A stretch of DNA of 8,532 nucleotides, taken from positions 1 to 8,532 of the forward strand of contig CADBPK010000132.1 in NCBI GenBank assembly GCA_902796465.1, read 5' to 3'. The notes beneath the pieces are model-generated. The model was given only the letters and a program-made list of their open reading frames with translations. It had not been told where the DNA came from and ran no database searches. This document shows, piece by piece, positions 1-6,801 of this stretch (position 1 is the stretch's first letter; the number at the start of each line of letters is the position of its first letter). This stretch comes from an uncultured Erysipelotrichaceae bacterium (lineage in GTDB: Bacteria > Bacillota_I > Bacilli_A > Erysipelotrichales > Erysipelotrichaceae). The position numbers and the translations under genes are program-made.

Positions 1-468
1 ATGCTGGACGTTATGCATGGATTCAATTCCGAGACGCATTTGTTTGCCGAGTGTTTTCAGCGGTGTACCATGCCATGTCTGGAGATATTTCTGTTCTTTT
101 TTCTTGATGAAATATGCGGGAAAGGAACTGTTGTTGATCAGATAATGTGCTGTTGCCAGTACTTCTGCATATTGAAAAGACTCGATCGTTACAAGTTTGA
201 CAGGAAGATGTTTCGCATCGATCAGCTTCTGATGTTCTTCAATACTCTTTTCATTGGAACTGTAGAAAATCTCATATTTTTCCGCTTCGCCGCTTTCTGC
301 GAGTTTTTCCAGCATGGCCAGGGGAGAATCGGAAATATTGGATCCATGAAACGACTCAAAAAGGATCCTGTTTTCCACGACTTTCTTTTTTCTGTAACAG
401 TACCAGTACCAGGAGTTTGTATATATGCTTTTTTTCTTAAATCTTTTCAGTTTGCTTAATACTTTCAT
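1..468 (-). CDS. CDP-glycerol glycerophosphotransferase, TagB/TagF-like (N-terminal part, runs off window)
   Basis: The frame opens at the ATG at 468 and stays open for 156 codons to position 1, so the C-terminal half or more is missing. The diagnostic stretch is at about residues 104-141: LINNSSFPAYF, then YLQTWHGTPLKTLGK. This is the conserved block of the Glyphos_transf family (TagB, TagF and capsule relatives), which moves glycerol- or ribitol-phosphate from a CDP-activated donor onto a lipid-linked acceptor at the inner face of the membrane. The N-terminus is very basic (KLKRFKKK), which fits peripheral attachment to anionic membrane. The start lies 50 bases after the flippase stop. A TAA in frame at 504-502 and the lack of another ATG fix the start, although the ribosome binding site is poor (AAGAAG close to the ATG). 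It could serve teichoic acid or a phosphate-containing capsule; the acceptor is not visible. Confidence 0.88.
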   Translation of the reverse strand, partial: MKVLSKLKRFKKKSIYTNSWYWYCYRKKKVVENRILFESFHGSNISDSPLAMLEKLAESGEAEKYEIFYSSNEKSIEEHQKLIDAKHLPVKLVTIESFQYAEVLATAHYLINNSSFPAYFIKKKEQKYLQTWHGTPLKTLGKQMRLGIESMHNVQH

Positions 469-518
469 ACTTCTTATTATACTGTATTCACCCTTTATTC
501 CTTATATTACAATTCTGA

Positions 519-1985
519 TCATCTTCCCGGGAAAAACCTGTGATAAACAGAATACATACTCTTTTCAATCTCATCGATCATTGGTTCTTTCTGTATCCTG
601 AGAACAAGATAATAGACCCCGAAAAAGATGAGGGCGGTCAGAAGCAATGTCAGAAAGACGCCCTTGTGCAGGAAAAGGATCCCGACAGACGCAGCGGCAG
701 CAGTCACTGTACTGCCCAGAAAACGGATAATATGTATTTTCCCGGCATCCTGTTTCAGCTCATTCCATAAAGCTTTCGTCTGCCACACGAGAACAAGGAA
801 CTCCGCTGCCAGTGTCCCTATGGCCACACCGACTGAACCCATTCCCGGAATCAGCATTGCATTGACGATCAGATCTGTTACCGCACCGATGATCTCGGAC
901 TGCAGGACGATATTCTCTTTTCCCAGGGGCACAAGGATCTGAATGCCGAGGATATTGGTAATACCGATCAGGATCAGTGTCGGCATGATCCAGCGCATGG
1001 ATGCGACAGAAGGCAGAAATGCCTCCCCGGAAATAAACAAAATCGTTTCCCTTGCATACAGCATGAAATACACTGTTACCGGTATGGATACCAAGAGGAC
1101 AAAGGTCAGAGCCTTGATGCCGATCCGCCGGAACTCGGCCATGTTGTTCTGTTCCACATAATAGGAAGCTCTCGGAAGAAGGACAGCGCCCAGAGAAGTC
1201 ACAACACTGACAAGGATCGTCTTGATCTTGACGGAAGCGTTGTAAATGCCTACTTCCCAGTCATCTTTCATAAATCCCAGCATCAGCGTATCCAGATTGG
1301 TATAGATCGTTGTGGCGCACGCCATGGCAAAGAATGTCAGGATAGCATTTTTATGCCGCATGAGGCTGTATCCGCCCACCGGCTTCATATCTATATATTT
1401 TCTTGCATAGATCAGGTTTACGATCGAGGAACCGGCAGCCGCAAATACCGCAATCGCACCGTAGATCAGATAATCCTGCTGTACATGGATAAACATGAAC
1501 ATGAAGATCAAAGCCAGGAATTTAAAGATAATGGAAACAACTGTAATATAGGTGTATTTTTCAAGCCCTTTGTACAGCCATTCCATACCGATCGCCGAAA
1601 GCAGGATATTGGAGCTCATCAGGATATACAGTGTTCTTTCATCCTGCAGTTTATTTACGGTAAGCAAAGCAATTGTAAGGGCAATATAGGCAAATACGCT
1701 CATGATCAGATTGATCATCAGCAGTTCATGCGCCGTCCTGGTCAGTTCTTTTCTGTCGTCCCGGACTTTCGCAACCGCCCTTACCCCGTAGATCGGAATG
1801 CCGAGCTGGGCAAAAATATTGAAATATGTGATCAAGGAAGTCGCAAACTGTACCTTTCCGGTACCGACCGGCAGCAGCACCCGGGAAACATACGGAAACG
1901 TAATCAGAGGAAATATGAAAGATGACATCGTCAGGATGACATTCATTACAAAATTCTTTTTTATGGATACCTGATTTCCTGCCAT
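519..1985 (-). CDS. Wzx-type oligosaccharide flippase (MATE/MOP superfamily)
   Basis: A 488-residue integral membrane protein, the usual length for Wzx-type flippases, with about 12-14 hydrophobic segments across its whole length. The N-terminal signature is clear: FPLITFPYVSRVLLPVGTGKV near residues 25-45, then LGIPIYGVRAVAKVRDD at 61-77. Both are typical of polysaccharide biosynthesis/Wzx flippases, which turn undecaprenyl-linked repeat units from the cytoplasmic to the outer face of the membrane. The stop of the upstream glycosyltransferase lies only 14 bases before this ATG and the glycerophosphotransferase follows 50 bases after it, so the three are probably one transcript. The ribosome binding site is weak (GGAT about 6 bases before the ATG), which suggests coupling to the upstream gene. 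The general role is well supported; the exact glycan carried is unknown. Confidence 0.92.
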   Translation of the reverse strand: MAGNQVSIKKNFVMNVILTMSSFIFPLITFPYVSRVLLPVGTGKVQFATSLITYFNIFAQLGIPIYGVRAVAKVRDDRKELTRTAHELLMINLIMSVFAYIALTIALLTVNKLQDERTLYILMSSNILLSAIGMEWLYKGLEKYTYITVVSIIFKFLALIFMFMFIHVQQDYLIYGAIAVFAAAGSSIVNLIYARKYIDMKPVGGYSLMRHKNAILTFFAMACATTIYTNLDTLMLGFMKDDWEVGIYNASVKIKTILVSVVTSLGAVLLPRASYYVEQNNMAEFRRIGIKALTFVLLVSIPVTVYFMLYARETILFISGEAFLPSVASMRWIMPTLILIGITNILGIQILVPLGKENIVLQSEIIGAVTDLIVNAMLIPGMGSVGVAIGTLAAEFLVLVWQTKALWNELKQDAGKIHIIRFLGSTVTAAAASVGILFLHKGVFLTLLLTALIFFGVYYLVLRIQKEPMIDEIEKSMYSVYHRFFPGR

Positions 1986-1999
1986 ACTTTATCCAGTTT

Positions 2000-3628
2000 C
2001 TATTTTACTGCCAGATATACTTCCGAGAATACACAGCTTCCTTCATCTTTGTAGGTATTTAATATCTCCGAACCGGAGATCAGCTTTTCCATTACTTCCT
2101 GACCATCCAGTCCGTTTAACCAGTCCTGATCCGTGAGTATCATAAACACCGTACCATTATCAGTATTTACATCATTCAGAATATCATCAATATTCCCCAT
2201 CTTTTCAAAACTCGTCATATACACATTCTCACATTGTTCAAGAATCGTAAAGTTTGCTGTGGGATGATATGTTTTCCCGTTATTGATCACGATCAGGGGT
2301 CGGTCTTTGCACAGATCAGCTATGCGCTGATTATTCTCATACCGGTCAGGGTACAGAAAGGCATTCACGTTGTATCTGTATATTCCGAATGTACCGAAAA
2401 GCCAGAAAACACACGCACCGGCAGCGATCACCTTTTTATTCAGCGGAAGCAGCTGTGCACACGAATAAACCACCCATGCAATTACAAGCGCCAGAAGCGG
2501 CATCAGATTATACAGATATCTGAAATATGCATACTGCCCTGATACTTTCGCGATCGCAGCAGTGACGAGGAACAAAATACAGAACAGGCTCACGATCATC
2601 CGGTTATCCGGTTTGACCTCGTTTTCTTCTTTTTCCTTCCGTTTCCAGACGGATGTGACCAGGGTCAGGATTCCGGCTGCAGCAAGCGCCGGCTTCACCC
2701 TGGCAAGACCTCCTGTCAGTCCTTTTTTCAGATCATAGTATCCTATGGTCATGATCGATTTTCCCCACGCTGAAAAATCAAACAGATTGTTCCTCACTTT
2801 ATTGCCGATGTCATTGGTCGCAGAACCTGTGATCTGTTTGACGGCAGCGGGATAGGCGTAAAACACAGCGCCGACAGCACCGAGCATGCATAGTCCATAC
2901 TGCAGAAATTCCTTCCATTGTTTATGGAATGCATAATACAGGCATGTGAAAACTGCCGTGAAAAAGGCAAATACCGCAAAGTAGTAATGCGTAAATGTCC
3001 CCAGGAACGTCACCAGAAAACATGTTATGCCCCAGTTCAGACTGAATGATTTTTTCAGCATTTCGTAATGGACATCTGCCAGCAGTACGGTAAACATTGC
3101 CGACAGCATGTACATTCTGATATACAGCGCTGTATTATAGGCAACATTTGTGCCTCCATAAATGCATACAGGTAAAAGTGCCCATATAGTATTTCCAAAT
3201 ATTTTCCGGGAAAGGCGAAATAAAAGATATTCCGTAATGATAAATAACAGAATATTCAGACCAATGCCGAACCATTTTGAAAACTGTTCAGGGAAAAAGG
3301 AACAGACCGTATGCAGACAATAATAATACAGCGGGGGATGTGCATCCAGTGTATTGTTATAATATGTCTTTTCGTAAGCAAACTGCTCCCCTGTCCGCAC
3401 TGCAACAAATTTTTCAAAATCTTCACCGGTGACCCATTGATTCCATACAGTTGAATCATTGGCTATCCTGTCCGCATCATAACTGTTAGAAAGAATATAG
3501 CTGTAAATCTCATCAATGTGGTATTCTTGTTTGGCTCTTCCAAGATGAAGGATCACGAAAATCTGCAGAATCAGCAGCAGGAAAAAAAAGGAAACCAGCC
3601 ATGTTTTTTTCTTCAGAATATCGTTCAT
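2000..3628 (-). CDS. GT-C membrane glycosyltransferase, PMT/ArnT-like
   Basis: A 542-residue polytopic protein from the chosen start. One membrane segment lies at about residues 10-28, then an external loop carries HIDE (Asp39-Glu40) and DAHPPLYYY (His97-Pro98-Pro99). The acidic pair in the first loop and the HPP segment are typical of GT-C enzymes of the PMT_2/ArnT/GT39 group, which transfer a sugar from a polyprenyl-phosphate donor outside the membrane. About ten further hydrophobic segments follow. The last 110 or so residues are hydrophilic and probably extracytoplasmic. The frame is open back to 3706, but I chose the ATG at 3628: it has AAAAGG six bases upstream, while the longer reading would run through an intrinsic terminator. 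It leads the surface-glycan unit, with the flippase 14 bases downstream. Donor and acceptor sugars cannot be told. Confidence 0.85.
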   Translation of the reverse strand: MNDILKKKTWLVSFFFLLLILQIFVILHLGRAKQEYHIDEIYSYILSNSYDADRIANDSTVWNQWVTGEDFEKFVAVRTGEQFAYEKTYYNNTLDAHPPLYYYCLHTVCSFFPEQFSKWFGIGLNILLFIITEYLLFRLSRKIFGNTIWALLPVCIYGGTNVAYNTALYIRMYMLSAMFTVLLADVHYEMLKKSFSLNWGITCFLVTFLGTFTHYYFAVFAFFTAVFTCLYYAFHKQWKEFLQYGLCMLGAVGAVFYAYPAAVKQITGSATNDIGNKVRNNLFDFSAWGKSIMTIGYYDLKKGLTGGLARVKPALAAAGILTLVTSVWKRKEKEENEVKPDNRMIVSLFCILFLVTAAIAKVSGQYAYFRYLYNLMPLLALVIAWVVYSCAQLLPLNKKVIAAGACVFWLFGTFGIYRYNVNAFLYPDRYENNQRIADLCKDRPLIVINNGKTYHPTANFTILEQCENVYMTSFEKMGNIDDILNDVNTDNGTVFMILTDQDWLNGLDGQEVMEKLISGSEILNTYKDEGSCVFSEVYLAVK

Positions 3629-3634
3629 CTCATA

Positions 3635-3640
3635 CCTTTT
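3635..3640 (-). promoter_or_regulatory. Ribosome binding site that sets the GT-C gene start
   Basis: AAAAGG on the minus strand stands six bases before the ATG at 3628. The in-frame ATGs at 3652 and 3706 have no comparable site, so this decides in favour of the shorter protein. Confidence 0.6.
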
Positions 3641-3650
3641 ATGCTGTTTC

Positions 3651-3679
3651 ATTTTACCGTTTAGTATAAAAAACAGCAA
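3651..3679 (-). promoter_or_regulatory. Candidate sigma-A-type promoter for the surface-glycan operon
   Basis: On the minus strand TTGCTG (3679-3674) is followed, after exactly 17 bases, by TAAAAT (3656-3651). The -10 matches TATAAT at five of six positions, while the -35 matches TTGACA at only three of six. The likely start of transcription is just before the AAAAGG ribosome binding site, giving a short leader of about 20 bases. The -35 lies inside the 3' arm of the terminator that ends the preceding operon. The spacing and position fit, but the weak -35 keeps this tentative. Confidence 0.4.
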
Positions 3680-3700
3680 ATCGTAAATACGATCTACTGT
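3668..3700 (-). terminator. Intrinsic terminator ending the five-gene operon
   Basis: Read on the minus strand, ACAGTAGATCGT (3700-3689) pairs with ACGATTTGCTGT (3684-3673) over 12 positions, two of them G-U, around a four-base ATTT loop. Five T residues follow (3672-3668). The T tract follows the stem only on the minus strand, so it terminates transcription coming from the alpha/beta-hydrolase gene, about 170 bases after that gene's stop. The stem is A+T-rich, so termination may be incomplete and allow some read-through into the glycan genes. Confidence 0.75.
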
Positions 3701-3871
3701 AAACATCAGCCTGAGAACAACATCAGGATCTTATTTTGTGCCTGCAGTTATTCTTTGTCATTCATCTTTCTTAGTAAATTCAAATCGGGAAAAACTTTGG
3801 AAATCCATTTTGCAAGATGAGCTTATTTGAGTTATATACAGAAGAATCTGCACACTGATCTTAAGACCTCC
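3701..3871. other. Intergenic spacer: 3' leader of the five-gene operon
   Basis: This A+T-rich stretch lies between the hydrolase stop and the terminator stem. It contains only tiny minus-strand frames of 16 codons or fewer without ribosome binding sites, and no convincing promoter, repeat or RNA gene. It is best read as an untranslated 3' end. Confidence 0.5.
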
Positions 3872-4804
3872 TTATGTGTTCTTCCACTTTTTGATCGTTC
3901 CTGTCAGTTTCCTGTCAATATCGATTCGGGTTTTTCTGCATTCTTCCGGATACTTTCTGCCGGCTTTGAACATGAATCTCACAAGCACTCCGCTTCCGAC
4001 AGGCATCATCATCTTCAGCATCGATTCCGGAAAAGCAAAATGTGTGCCATGCTCATACAGCCACGCCTCAAAGGAACAGTTATGCGGAAGTTCATTCAGT
4101 CGTGCCTGCATCCTGCGGATATATTTACATGTATCCCAGAGAACATCATCTTCAGCACCGATACAGATGACCTTCCCTTTGATCCTCTCGATCTTGATTT
4201 TTTCTTCTTCCTGCAGCGGATGCCGTTTCTCCGATTCGTCGAACATCGGTCTGGATGCGATAAAATCGCCGCCTGCTTTGGAGTCTGCCTTGATCCTCTG
4301 CCAGTATTCCGGATGGCGGTACGCATAGGGAAGATACGGCAATGGCCTGCTCTGCCAGGTGACCGTGGATTCATGATCCCCCGGTCTCTCGTGCATGCCG
4401 TCTTTTCCATCCTGATAGAACCCTTCCATGATAAAATCCGACGGCGATACCGCAATTGTCAGTGTAATATCCGGATAATATGAGGCGGCTGTCAGCGCCA
4501 GCATGCCGGTGGTCGATGCCCCGATGATGCCGATCTTCTCGCAGCCCTGTGCTTTCAGGAATGATATAGCTTTTCCAAATCTTTCCAGCGGGTAATTATG
4601 ATGCCCATAATCCTTTTTGTCAGGAGACATAGCCAGTACATGTACACCGAGTCTCTGCATCCATTTCACGCCGCATACGGCCATCCTGTCATCGGAAGAA
4701 TCTCCCAGCATGATGATCACTGCACAATCCGTCTTTTTCTGATTCGGATACCATGCCCCGTAAAACCCGTCTTTTTCAGGTTCAAATTTTCTTGCCGGTT
4801 TCAT
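3872..4804 (-). CDS. Alpha/beta hydrolase of the acyl-CoA thioester hydrolase/BAAT C-terminal type
   Basis: A 310-residue soluble protein without signal peptide or membrane segment. The core from about residue 91 reads GIIGASTTG, a nucleophile elbow with Ser97. It is followed by ISP-like AVSPSDFIMEGF and by WQSRPLPYLPY (150-160), the block that marks the BAAT C-terminal domain family. The probable acid is Asp219 or Asp220 in GAEDDVLW and the probable base is His255 in EHGTHFAFP. Relatives cleave acyl-CoA thioesters or move the acyl group to an amino acid; those that conjugate bile acids use Cys, so Ser here favours hydrolysis. The substrate is unknown. The elbow is GxSxxG rather than GxSxG. 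The frame is open to 4921, but the ATG at 4804 has a perfect AGGAGG and overlaps the preceding stop as ATGA. It is the last gene of the operon. Confidence 0.82.
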   Translation of the reverse strand: MKPARKFEPEKDGFYGAWYPNQKKTDCAVIIMLGDSSDDRMAVCGVKWMQRLGVHVLAMSPDKKDYGHHNYPLERFGKAISFLKAQGCEKIGIIGASTTGMLALTAASYYPDITLTIAVSPSDFIMEGFYQDGKDGMHERPGDHESTVTWQSRPLPYLPYAYRHPEYWQRIKADSKAGGDFIASRPMFDESEKRHPLQEEEKIKIERIKGKVICIGAEDDVLWDTCKYIRRMQARLNELPHNCSFEAWLYEHGTHFAFPESMLKMMMPVGSGVLVRFMFKAGRKYPEECRKTRIDIDRKLTGTIKKWKNT

Positions 4805-5304
4805 AACGTTCCTCCTATATACATTGTAATCCATGCCATCATGGCAGATATAAACGGAAATATGATAATGCGGAAAAGCTGTTCCTTTCTGTTGAATCCG
4901 AACTGATGATATCCTGCACATCCTTCCGTTTCCGGATAGAAATACTGGAAGAAATGTGTTTTTGTCAGCAGGAACCAGTCCAGACAGATAATATCAAATG
5001 CTTTCCATATATACAGCATGACCAGGAAGCGGATAAAGTGATCCCTGAACGTAAACCCGTTCCTGACGCCGTCACATCCGCCCCACACAAAAGCGCCGAT
5101 CATAGCCAGAATACTGATTACGGCAAGTTTCCAACCAAGCACACGGGCACCGCGGACGCGTTCAGGATGATCCTTTGCGGCTGCCTGAATATCCTTTGGC
5201 GCTGTCGTAAGAAGCTTCCTGTTCTGAATGAGACCAACTGCCGCATAAATGAGGATGCATAATGAAACAATCAGAACAAGCGATAATTGAAGCGTCAGAA
5301 TCAT
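4801..5304 (-). CDS. Four-segment membrane protein of unknown function
   Basis: A 167-residue protein with hydrophobic segments at about 4-26, 58-76, 88-112 and 143-163, so probably four membrane spans. The polar stretch 113-142 holds the most distinctive residues: TKTHFFQYF, PETEGCAGYHQFGF. The combination of an acidic third span (FDIICLDWF) with a following PETEG-GY pattern resembles a loosely conserved group of small bacterial membrane proteins, but I cannot name a family and assign no activity. The start has AAGGAG seven bases upstream and overlaps the preceding stop as ATGA; its own stop overlaps the hydrolase start in the same way. This double overlap says its expression is tied to both neighbours and suggests a shared membrane-associated job. 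Confidence 0.85.
   Translation of the reverse strand: MILTLQLSLVLIVSLCILIYAAVGLIQNRKLLTTAPKDIQAAAKDHPERVRGARVLGWKLAVISILAMIGAFVWGGCDGVRNGFTFRDHFIRFLVMLYIWKAFDIICLDWFLLTKTHFFQYFYPETEGCAGYHQFGFNRKEQLFRIIIFPFISAMMAWITMYIGGTL
4811..4816 (-). promoter_or_regulatory. Ribosome binding site that sets the hydrolase start
   Basis: AGGAGG on the minus strand lies six bases before the ATG at 4804, inside the last codons of the upstream membrane-protein gene. It rules out the longer reading from 4921, which would overlap that gene by 121 bases. Confidence 0.8.
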
Positions 5305-6005
5305 TCTCTTTCTCCTTCCTGTTTTTCAACTTTCCGGGATAGGGCAAGCAAACCGCCGAAAGTAAACAAACTTCCTATACTGATCCATCCGGTGGACAAA
5401 GCATACGCAAACGCATTGTTGCCGAAAAAACGCATCACAATCATTACGGGAATGCCGGAAAGGATCGAAAAGAACCGGCAATATTCCGGATACGGTGTCA
5501 GTCTTTTCCGGAAAGTCTGAAATTGTACAGCAGCGGTCAGGAAAAAGAAAACCATGAAGATGACCATCGCCGGCATCAGGAACATCAGCGCAGTCTTTAC
5601 CGTCAGATCCGCTGCTGAGCCTGGATCCATGGCATAAAGATGTTTAAAGAACCAGATAACGATACAGCACAGAACATGCACGAGCGCGCCAAAAGCAATC
5701 ATACCGATCAGACCTGCACGATATGCATGCGCATATTTATCCGATCTTACCGATATCAGACGATAAATGCCGAAATAGCTGAGGCATTCGACCGGTATCC
5801 CGATCAGTCCCAGAAAGGATGATAAAGTGATCCTTGTTTCCGACACAGACAGATAACGGGAAAAATACCGGTCCATGCCCGTAAGATTTTCATTTACTGT
5901 ACCCCATCCAAGCAGGATATCTCCCGCCAGAACAAGCAATGCCGCAAAGATCCCGATCCTGAACAGATGACGGATACGCTGCCAGTCATATAATTCTTTT
6001 TCCAT
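5301..6005 (-). CDS. DUF6796-like six-segment membrane protein
   Basis: A 234-residue protein with about six hydrophobic segments, near residues 15-35, 60-82, 98-120, 138-165, 176-195 and 202-222. Recognisable features are GDILLGWGTVNENLTGMD (29-46) after the first span and GLIGIPVECLSYFGIYRL (66-83). From memory these resemble proteins listed as DUF6796, which have no known function; that match needs a profile search. The frame is open to 6068, but the longer start would overlap the methyltransferase gene. The ATG at 6005 is preceded by an imperfect TAGGCGGAGA that also contains the upstream TAG stop, leaving seven bases between the genes. It ends in an ATGA overlap with the next membrane-protein gene. 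Acidic residues within or beside the first two spans could bind a cation or polar ligand, which is only a guess. Confidence 0.8.
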   Translation of the reverse strand: MEKELYDWQRIRHLFRIGIFAALLVLAGDILLGWGTVNENLTGMDRYFSRYLSVSETRITLSSFLGLIGIPVECLSYFGIYRLISVRSDKYAHAYRAGLIGMIAFGALVHVLCCIVIWFFKHLYAMDPGSAADLTVKTALMFLMPAMVIFMVFFFLTAAVQFQTFRKRLTPYPEYCRFFSILSGIPVMIVMRFFGNNAFAYALSTGWISIGSLFTFGGLLALSRKVEKQEGERE

Positions 6006-6012
6006 TCTCCGC

Positions 6013-6801
6013 CTACTTTTTTCCGACAAGAAGAGCTGAGCCGGAAAGACCCATCCATCCTGCTTCATTCTTCCTGATGAATTTACCGTCCGTAGTATCG
6101 ATCAGTTCTGCTTTTTCATATCCCATTTCTTTCAGTTTCCGGACAAATGCCTGCATATCCCCGTATTTGGATGCAGAAAAAATATCATGCAGGGCAAAAG
6201 TGCCTCCTTTCTTCAGGACACGCAGTGTTTCCAGAAGAATCGCCTGCCGGTCTTTGGAAGGAATGTTGTGATAAACATAATTACTAGTAACTGCGTCAAA
6301 AGATGCATCCGGAAAATCCAGTTTCAATGCATCCCCTTTCTCAAACGAAACATTCGTTACTTTTTCAGCTGCTGCGTTGTTTTCACAAAGCGGTTTATTG
6401 AACGAAGCATATTCCTTTCCCCATCTGTCGATTCCGGTAAACTCTCCCTGCGGATTCCGTTTGGCACAGGCAATCGTAAGTGCCCCGCTGCCGCATCCGA
6501 CATCAAGACCTTTCCCGCCTTCCGGAAGGCGGACGTACTCTGCTATGCCTTCTATGATCTGCCGTGACATCTGGCGCTTCCCGTCATAGGAAAACGCCCT
6601 GTACAGCATGATCATCCAGGCAGCGGAACAGATCCCGACAATCACGCCAATCAGGGAGATCATCTGAAGGATCGTTTTCAGACTCCTGGAAACGATCCCT
6701 GTGTTTCCGAAAATGATATAAAGAATCAGAAATGCACATGTGCCTGCCATTCCTAAAAATATCATGCCTTTCGGCATCCAGTTTTTATAATCCGGTTTCA
6801 T
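6013..6801 (-). CDS. Membrane-anchored class I SAM-dependent methyltransferase
   Basis: A 262-residue protein with two parts. Residues 13-31 and 44-66 are hydrophobic and probably form a membrane hairpin that leaves the enzyme domain in the cytoplasm. From residue 97 there is a class I methyltransferase fold: motif I GLDVGCGSGAL (98-108), the acidic residue Asp125 in FTGIDRWG that would hold the SAM ribose, GDALKLDFPDASFDAV (157-171), and LRVLKKGGTFALHD (193-206). It should move a methyl group from SAM to an unidentified acceptor; the anchor points to a lipid, isoprenoid or membrane-bound small molecule. The ATG overlaps the stop of the metallo-hydrolase gene as ATGA, with AAAAGGA close upstream, so translation is probably coupled. 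The stop is TAG. Confidence 0.88.
   Translation of the reverse strand: MKPDYKNWMPKGMIFLGMAGTCAFLILYIIFGNTGIVSRSLKTILQMISLIGVIVGICSAAWMIMLYRAFSYDGKRQMSRQIIEGIAEYVRLPEGGKGLDVGCGSGALTIACAKRNPQGEFTGIDRWGKEYASFNKPLCENNAAAEKVTNVSFEKGDALKLDFPDASFDAVTSNYVYHNIPSKDRQAILLETLRVLKKGGTFALHDIFSASKYGDMQAFVRKLKEMGYEKAELIDTTDGKFIRKNEAGWMGLSGSALLVGKK

Noticed and set aside
1..459. Plus-strand open frame of 152 codons at the left edge
   Set aside because: The opposite strand encodes the clearly recognisable TagB/TagF-like protein through the same bases, and the plus-strand product shows no family features.
476..481. TATAAT just before the glycerophosphotransferase start
   Set aside because: It would place the transcription start at or inside the start codon and no -35 lies at a proper distance, so chance in A+T-rich DNA is more likely.
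1353..1925. Plus-strand open frame of 190 codons
   Set aside because: It lies wholly opposite the flippase gene, has no good ribosome binding site and gives a low-complexity product rich in His, Gln and Arg, as expected of an antisense shadow.
3723..3830. Short minus-strand frames (16 codons or fewer) between the hydrolase and the glycan operon
   Set aside because: They lack ribosome binding sites and any recognisable feature, and lie upstream of the terminator in what looks like an untranslated 3' end.
3827..4483. Plus-strand open frame of 218 codons
   Set aside because: It is antisense to the conserved hydrolase gene and its product has no recognisable domain.
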